A DNA stretch of 64,000 nucleotides from Alphaproteobacteria bacterium (GTDB taxonomy: Bacteria; Pseudomonadota; Alphaproteobacteria; Caulobacterales; Parvularculaceae), in NCBI GenBank assembly GCA_016125455.1, contig WGLS01000001.1:434001-498000 (forward strand), given 5' to 3'. Below the pieces are notes generated by a model that saw only the letters and a program-made list of their open reading frames with translations, did not search any database and was not told the DNA's origin. This document shows, in pieces, positions 60,701 through 64,000 of the stretch (position 1 is the first letter of the stretch; each line of letters starts with the position of its first letter). The position numbers and the translations under genes are program-made.

Positions 60701-60847
60701 TACGTGTCGGAAATCATGTATGGCGTGCCGGTGTTCGATGGCGCTGCGTCGATGAACGCCTTCACGCGGTACGAGCTCAACAATCGCGACTACGGCTTTG
60801 CGCAGGACGTCTTCTCGACGGGCGTCCGGCTGAATGTCGGGTTCTAG
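57725..60847 (+). CDS. subtilisin-like autotransporter with 18 tandem aromatic-GSLD heptads
   Basis: A 1040-residue protein. A signal peptide (about 1-25) and a Pro/Ala-rich stretch precede 18 consecutive seven-residue repeats (residues 79-204; see the repeat entry). A S8 serine protease domain follows, with Asp312 (VGILDTLVND), His338 (THGASVTGLVAG) and Ser530 (GTSFAAPLVTG). Then a spacer, and a C-terminal beta-barrel translocator (about 770-1040; FTRYELNNRDYGFAQDVFS, ending RLNVGF with terminal Phe). The passenger should reach the cell surface. Proteases of this group often cleave themselves or other surface proteins. The heptad block before the protease domain is unusual. Confidence 0.9.
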   Translation: MFKKSLHCATAAIAISAAMIGVADAKKNKRAPARAPAETTQPAPTPPAPPPPPAATAPLATLSHTAAATVGANGVDAAYGSLDAFYGSLDAFWGSLDPFFGSLDPFYGSLDPFYGSLDPFWGSLDPFWGSLDPFYGSLDAFYGSLDAFQGSLGAYWGSLDPFYGSLDPFYGSLDPFWGSLDPFFGSLDPFYGSLDPFYGSLDPFYSDAGFGLLLRNAKDTFGDIVETKTGKSFEEAFWLPFAQKHELAKYAGENAVAIDQATLGMILLDFNDQLNHFVDIDRVDHWMVTANWSPRVSQEAGLGVDVKVGILDTLVNDADLIGGQFTGQTGYQVAEQTHGASVTGLVAGAHDGRGVMGVAPNVEVFSANPFDETMTASWEDVRTGIVNLASSGVNVINMSLGVADYTLHQDWATEVFSSDEAVRDAANVVFVKAAGNSGVTQTSNIAWDQAKNAADQYGSDALNERLLIVGSLSTNGEISAFSNRPGSACLTVAGQCFNGYRLRDRFLVAPGELLLVSDGAGGVTRATGTSFAAPLVTGTVALIQNRWQWFKYFPKETTDVVLLSATDLGAPGVDDVYGHGLLNIGATMEPLNLSSLVIGGGFGSNFVLNGSGLSAAAQLLFQSNETITALEFIGRTYRDFEISLADLGLTTEDVTQTADSQNDQDLSSLLNATLSWGGASNGGGGLFGGYFNGFTDNARLSDVRIGSANSAWTARFSATAREAGEFVPADAVPFQMGAEFRNNESGLRVMLGEGDASLAFAQGGTFTLRSDHDIDTGGVNPFLGLASGGLYAATNLPVSERLTLGFGFAQDEDRNVFADPVTGEVRNSFDGVDDYRANAMTMNVGYAVGPGVDLTATYTYLDEATGFLGVQGAGALSLAGGAKTDAMTLGANVRMANGVDVSLSGSVGRTRGGQFENSILGVEDGVRSTAFQIAASKAGIFGESDAIRLSFAQPLQVEAGSIEVTSMQVVDRTTGELGLVTDRIGLDGAARRYVSEIMYGVPVFDGAASMNAFTRYELNNRDYGFAQDVFSTGVRLNVGF
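57959..58336 (+). repeat. 18 in-frame 21-bp repeats encoding the (Y/W/F)GSLD(P/A)F heptad
   Basis: Eighteen copies without gap. Position 1 is Tyr, Trp or Phe in all but copy 11 (Gln). GSL is invariant; position 5 is Asp except copy 11 (Gly); position 6 is Pro or Ala; position 7 is Phe except copy 11 (Tyr). The order W-F-Y-Y at copies 3-6 recurs at copies 15-18 with almost identical DNA, which indicates a block duplication. Codon choice varies elsewhere, so the array is not very recent as a whole. Confidence 0.95.
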
Positions 60848-60998
60848 AAAGCGCGAGACTTGATGGCGTTAGCGCGGGGGTCCGGAAGGGCCTCCGCGCG
60901 ATCTGATTGCGCCGACACGCGATTAAATTGCTGCGAAATTTTTTCCTAACCAATCGGCGTTAAGCCGTTTGTTTGGAATAGTGGCGCAGCGAGGCGAG

Positions 60999-63599
60999 AT
61001 GACGTCGCCAAAAAGGTTTCGGGTCCTGGCGACGATCGTATTGGCGGTCGTGGTGTCGCCATCCGTCCTTCTTGCCCAGGTCGAGCAGCTCGCGATGGTC
61101 GAGTTGCAGGCGTCCCCTGAAACGCCGAAAGAGGCGCCCGCGACCGCGAAGCCGGCCTTCGATTCCTTCGACGCCGCCGTCGAGGCGGCCAAGGGCGCGA
61201 TGATGTCGTCGCCCGCCGAAGCGTTGTCGGCCGCCGAAGTAGCGCTCGTCTTCGCGGATGAAATGCCGGACTCGCTGGCCAAGAGCGACGCTGTCGCCAC
61301 GAGCTTCTGGCTCCAGGCCGAAGCGGCCCTCCGGCTCAATCGGCCGACCGAGGCCGCGCCGCTCGTGACCCGTGCGGAGTCGTCGATTGGCGACGGCGCA
61401 TCGCAGCTTGCCGGCGACATCCTCCTGACCAAGGCCCGCCTCGCGCGCGCGGAGAGCGACTTCGGACTCGCGCTCATCAGCTTTCAGGACGCTTACAGAA
61501 TTTTCAACGCCATCGACTCTGCGCGAAGCCAGGCAATCGCATTGCAGGGCGTCGGCACTGTTTACGACGCGGCGCGCCAGTACGAGCGCGTGATCGATTA
61601 CAACGAACGCGCGACAGCGGTTTATTCCGACGACGGCAGCCTTGACCTCGTATCGCTGAATAACCGCGCAAACGCCCTCAGGGAGCTTGGCCGCTATCGC
61701 GAGGCGCTGCCGCTTCTCGAACAGGCGCTGCAAATGGCCCGAGAACGCCAGAGCGCAGTGCTTGAAACACGCATACTGACTAATGTCGCCATGCTTCACC
61801 TACAGCGAGGAGCGCTTGACGCGGCGGCGACCTCAATCGATGAGGCGCTGAGGGTCGCTATGGGCGACGCCGCGGGCGGATGGCGCGTCTACATTCACGG
61901 AGTCTCAGCCCAGCTTGCGCTGGAGCGGGGCGACATGGGCGCGGCCGTCGCCGCGATCGAACGCACATTTGACGGCGCGGATCTCAAGGAAACGCCCGCC
62001 GCCTTCCGCGACTTCCATGAGACGGCCTACAAGATCTACAAGATCCGTGAAGAGAAGGATCTCGCGCTCGCCCACCTCGAGCGGTTCAAGTCGCTTGATG
62101 ACCAGGGCCGCGAGGTGGCCGCCAACGCGAACCAGGCGATCCTCAGCGCCGAATTCGATTTTGCGAATCAGGAACTTCAGATCGAGAAACTCCAGCGGAA
62201 CCAGCTTGAATCCGACTTTGCGCTCGCCGAAGCCCGGCAGCGCCAGCGGCTGCTCGCAACCTATGCCGTCCTGGCGCTCGTCACGATCGTGCTCGGCTTC
62301 ATGGGGCTCGCTATTCATTCCGCACGCCGCAACCAGCGCGTGACGGCGTCGCTGAATGCGGAACTGGAATCGGCGAACGTCGAACTCCAGCGGAACAACG
62401 CGGCGCTTGAAAAGGCCAACCAGGCGAAACTGCAGTTCCTGTCGACGACGAGTCACGAAATACGCACGCCGCTGAACGCGATCATTGGCCTTACCGACGT
62501 CATCATGGCCGGCGACAGCATGACGCCGCGCGACAAGGAATATGTCCGTATCGTCAATGAGTCCGGCAAGAGCCTGCTGGCGATCGTCAACGATATTCTT
62601 GATATTTCGAGGCTCGAATCCGGTCGCCTTGTCATCGACGCGAAGCCGGTCGACGTAGCGGATTCAATTGGCGCCGTCGCCGAGCTGTGGCGGCGGTCCG
62701 CCGAAGACAAGGACCTTGAATTCGAAGTGGACATCGCGGCGTTTGATGCGCCGATTGCGACCGATGACCGGCTGCTGCGCCAGATCGCATCAAACCTCAT
62801 CTCGAACGCCGTCAAGTTCACGAAATCGGGCGCCGTCCGGGTTTCGCTTCGTCCGTGGACGTCTCTTGGCCGGCGAGGGCTTGAACTGTGCGTCGCTGAT
62901 ACCGGCATCGGGATTGCGCCGGAAGCGCGCGACCTGATTTTCGAGGCGTTCCGCCAGGAAGACGGCAGCGCCCGCCGCAATTTCGGGGGCGCCGGCCTCG
63001 GTCTCGCGATCGTCCAGCGGCTCGTGCACGAAATGGATGGCGAAATATCGCTCGACAGCGCATTGGGAGAGGGATCCGTGTTTACAATCAGATTGCCGGC
63101 GCGCGCCGATGAAATCGAAAGCGCGACTGCGCCGCGGGAGCTTCCCCGTCTGGAGGAAGGCGCCGCGCCGTGCTCGATCGAAGAGCTGGACGTGCTGCTG
63201 GTCGAGGACAATCCGGCGAACGCCATGGTCATCAAGGCGCTCCTGAAGTCCAAGGTCAAGTCCATCGAAACAGCGGAGAACGGCGAAGTCTGTCTACGGA
63301 TGATGGAGGAGAATTCCTACGACCTTATCCTAATGGACAAGCAAATGCCGGTCATGGACGGGCTCGAAGCGATCCGCTGCATCCGGAAAATGGACGACGC
63401 CCGGCGCGACGTGGCCATCATCGCGGTCACCGCTGACGTTTTCCCCGGCGCCCGCGAGGAACTGATTGAGGCGGGCGCGGACGACTATGTTTCAAAGCCC
63501 GTGCAACTGCCAGTTATCTTGCGCACTATTGACGCCACGCTCGCACGGCGCGCTCGAAGCGCCGGCGATGACGGTCGGGCCCTTTCCGCGGCATCCTGA
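60999..63599 (+). CDS. TPR-containing hybrid sensor histidine kinase
   Basis: An 866-residue protein. A signal/anchor (VLATIVLAVVVSPSVLLAQ) is followed by a periplasmic array of tetratricopeptide-like repeats (about 50-370; e.g. NRANALRELGRYREALPLLE), a coiled-coil, a membrane helix (LLATYAVLALVTIVLGFMGL), another coiled-coil, HisKA with His486 (TTSHEIRTPLNAIIGL), HATPase_c (LISNAVKFTKSG, DTGIGIAPE, GAGLGLAIVQRL) and a receiver with Asp780 (DLILMDKQMPVMDG). TPR sensors of this sort bind peptides or proteins. It follows the autotransporter by 150 bases on the same strand, so a functional pairing is possible. ATG at 60999 follows GAGG; a TTG at 60969 is less likely. Confidence 0.88.
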   Translation: MTSPKRFRVLATIVLAVVVSPSVLLAQVEQLAMVELQASPETPKEAPATAKPAFDSFDAAVEAAKGAMMSSPAEALSAAEVALVFADEMPDSLAKSDAVATSFWLQAEAALRLNRPTEAAPLVTRAESSIGDGASQLAGDILLTKARLARAESDFGLALISFQDAYRIFNAIDSARSQAIALQGVGTVYDAARQYERVIDYNERATAVYSDDGSLDLVSLNNRANALRELGRYREALPLLEQALQMARERQSAVLETRILTNVAMLHLQRGALDAAATSIDEALRVAMGDAAGGWRVYIHGVSAQLALERGDMGAAVAAIERTFDGADLKETPAAFRDFHETAYKIYKIREEKDLALAHLERFKSLDDQGREVAANANQAILSAEFDFANQELQIEKLQRNQLESDFALAEARQRQRLLATYAVLALVTIVLGFMGLAIHSARRNQRVTASLNAELESANVELQRNNAALEKANQAKLQFLSTTSHEIRTPLNAIIGLTDVIMAGDSMTPRDKEYVRIVNESGKSLLAIVNDILDISRLESGRLVIDAKPVDVADSIGAVAELWRRSAEDKDLEFEVDIAAFDAPIATDDRLLRQIASNLISNAVKFTKSGAVRVSLRPWTSLGRRGLELCVADTGIGIAPEARDLIFEAFRQEDGSARRNFGGAGLGLAIVQRLVHEMDGEISLDSALGEGSVFTIRLPARADEIESATAPRELPRLEEGAAPCSIEELDVLLVEDNPANAMVIKALLKSKVKSIETAENGEVCLRMMEENSYDLILMDKQMPVMDGLEAIRCIRKMDDARRDVAIIAVTADVFPGAREELIEAGADDYVSKPVQLPVILRTIDATLARRARSAGDDGRALSAAS

Positions 63600-63614
63600 C
63601 AACGCCCCGATCGG

Positions 63615-64000
63615 TTAGCCGAAAATGTCCCGAACGACATCGTAGGCGCCGGCGTAGGCCGCGACGCTCGCCTCGATCGGGTCGGCGTACCCGCCGCCGA
63701 TCGCCATTGAGACCGGGACGCCCGCCCGTCGGCAGGACCTGAGCACGAGGTCGTCGCGCGCCTTCAGGCCGCCAAGGCTGAGGGCCATGCGGCCAAGCCG
63801 GTCTTCCTTGAGGGGGTCGACGCCTGCCTGGTAGAGCACGATATCCGGCGAGAAGCGGAAGGCCGCCGGCAAGGCGCGCTGCAGGGTGTCGAGATAGGCG
63901 TCGTCGCCGACGCCGTCTGGCAGCGGCACGTCGAGATCCGACGGGAACTTCCGGAACGGGAAGTTTTTCTCGCCGTGTACGGAGAGAATAAAAACATCTG
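63615..64000 (-). CDS. histone deacetylase-family protein, C-terminal part (5' end outside window)
   Basis: Partial gene entering from the right edge. Translation of the visible part gives DVFILSVHGEKNFPFRKFPS, then DLDVPLPDGVGDDAYLDTL, FSPDIVLYQAGVDPLKEDRL and the C-terminal SMAIGGGYADPIEASVAAYA. These match the bacterial histone deacetylase/acetoin-utilisation (AcuC-like) family; the Asp of YQAGVDPL is a metal ligand and GGGY holds the transition-state Tyr. The gene converges with the TPR kinase (about 15 bases between stops). Confidence 0.88.
   Translation of the reverse strand, partial: DVFILSVHGEKNFPFRKFPSDLDVPLPDGVGDDAYLDTLQRALPAAFRFSPDIVLYQAGVDPLKEDRLGRMALSLGGLKARDDLVLRSCRRAGVPVSMAIGGGYADPIEASVAAYAGAYDVVRDIFG

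Overview
The window is a GC-rich bacterial chromosome segment, densely packed with genes of alphaproteobacterial type: hslV divergent from the hisB-H-A-F-E operon, dnaK/dnaJ behind an alphaproteobacterial-type sigma-32 promoter, and a Caulobacter-like ceramide operon. An exact genus cannot be fixed by eye; a marine Caulobacterales/Parvularculales-like organism would fit (inference). I see no rRNA, tRNA, CRISPR array, insertion sequence or prophage. The window looks like ordinary chromosome with a few unusual insertions into conserved operons.

Layout. 1-0.7 kb: the 3' end of an aspartyl/asparaginyl beta-hydroxylase-like gene with a lost metal ligand, then a small GNAT. 0.8-6.4 kb: hslV (minus) and the histidine operon hisB-hisH-hisA-[CHAD protein]-hisF-hisE. 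6.5-15.6 kb: a Tat-exported SDR, a dienelactone-hydrolase-like esterase, adenosine kinase, a small lipoprotein, the muropeptide permease AmpG, a hybrid histidine kinase and ComM. 15.8-19.8 kb: a TIR-like/transmembrane/SUMF1 protein and three membrane proteins of unknown function. 20-24 kb: dnaK, an FkbM methyltransferase, dnaJ. 24.5-28.3 kb: a cold-shock protein, DUF1348, DUF188, a repeat-rich gap, DUF3088, an OmpA-like protein and a GNAT. 28.4-32 kb: an M1 peptidase lipoprotein translationally coupled to dapB, then a retropepsin-like protease. 32-38.1 kb: DUF4396 with a palindromic promoter, a UbiH-type hydroxylase, amtB and ftsK. 38.1-41.3 kb: a nested palindromic repeat, an M24 peptidase and AMP nucleosidase.

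41.3-49.6 kb is the most coherent biological system: a bacterial sphingolipid (ceramide) locus. Acyl-ACP synthetase, NAD-dependent reductase (CerR-like), dedicated acyl carrier protein and serine palmitoyltransferase are packed head to tail on the minus strand. They are followed by a DUF2141 protein, a double-GNAT-type acyltransferase that is a good candidate for the bacterial ceramide synthase, and a glutaminyl cyclotransferase. A membrane di-iron hydroxylase diverges from the operon's front end and could hydroxylate the lipid product.

49.6-64 kb: the proton-pumping pyrophosphatase hppA with a clear terminator, an exported agmatine-deiminase-family protein, a lipoprotein, DUF817 and HAD (coupled), a small secreted protein, a threonine-aldolase-type enzyme, a subtilisin autotransporter carrying 18 tandem aromatic-GSLD-P/A-F heptads, a TPR hybrid histidine kinase and the start of a histone-deacetylase-family gene.
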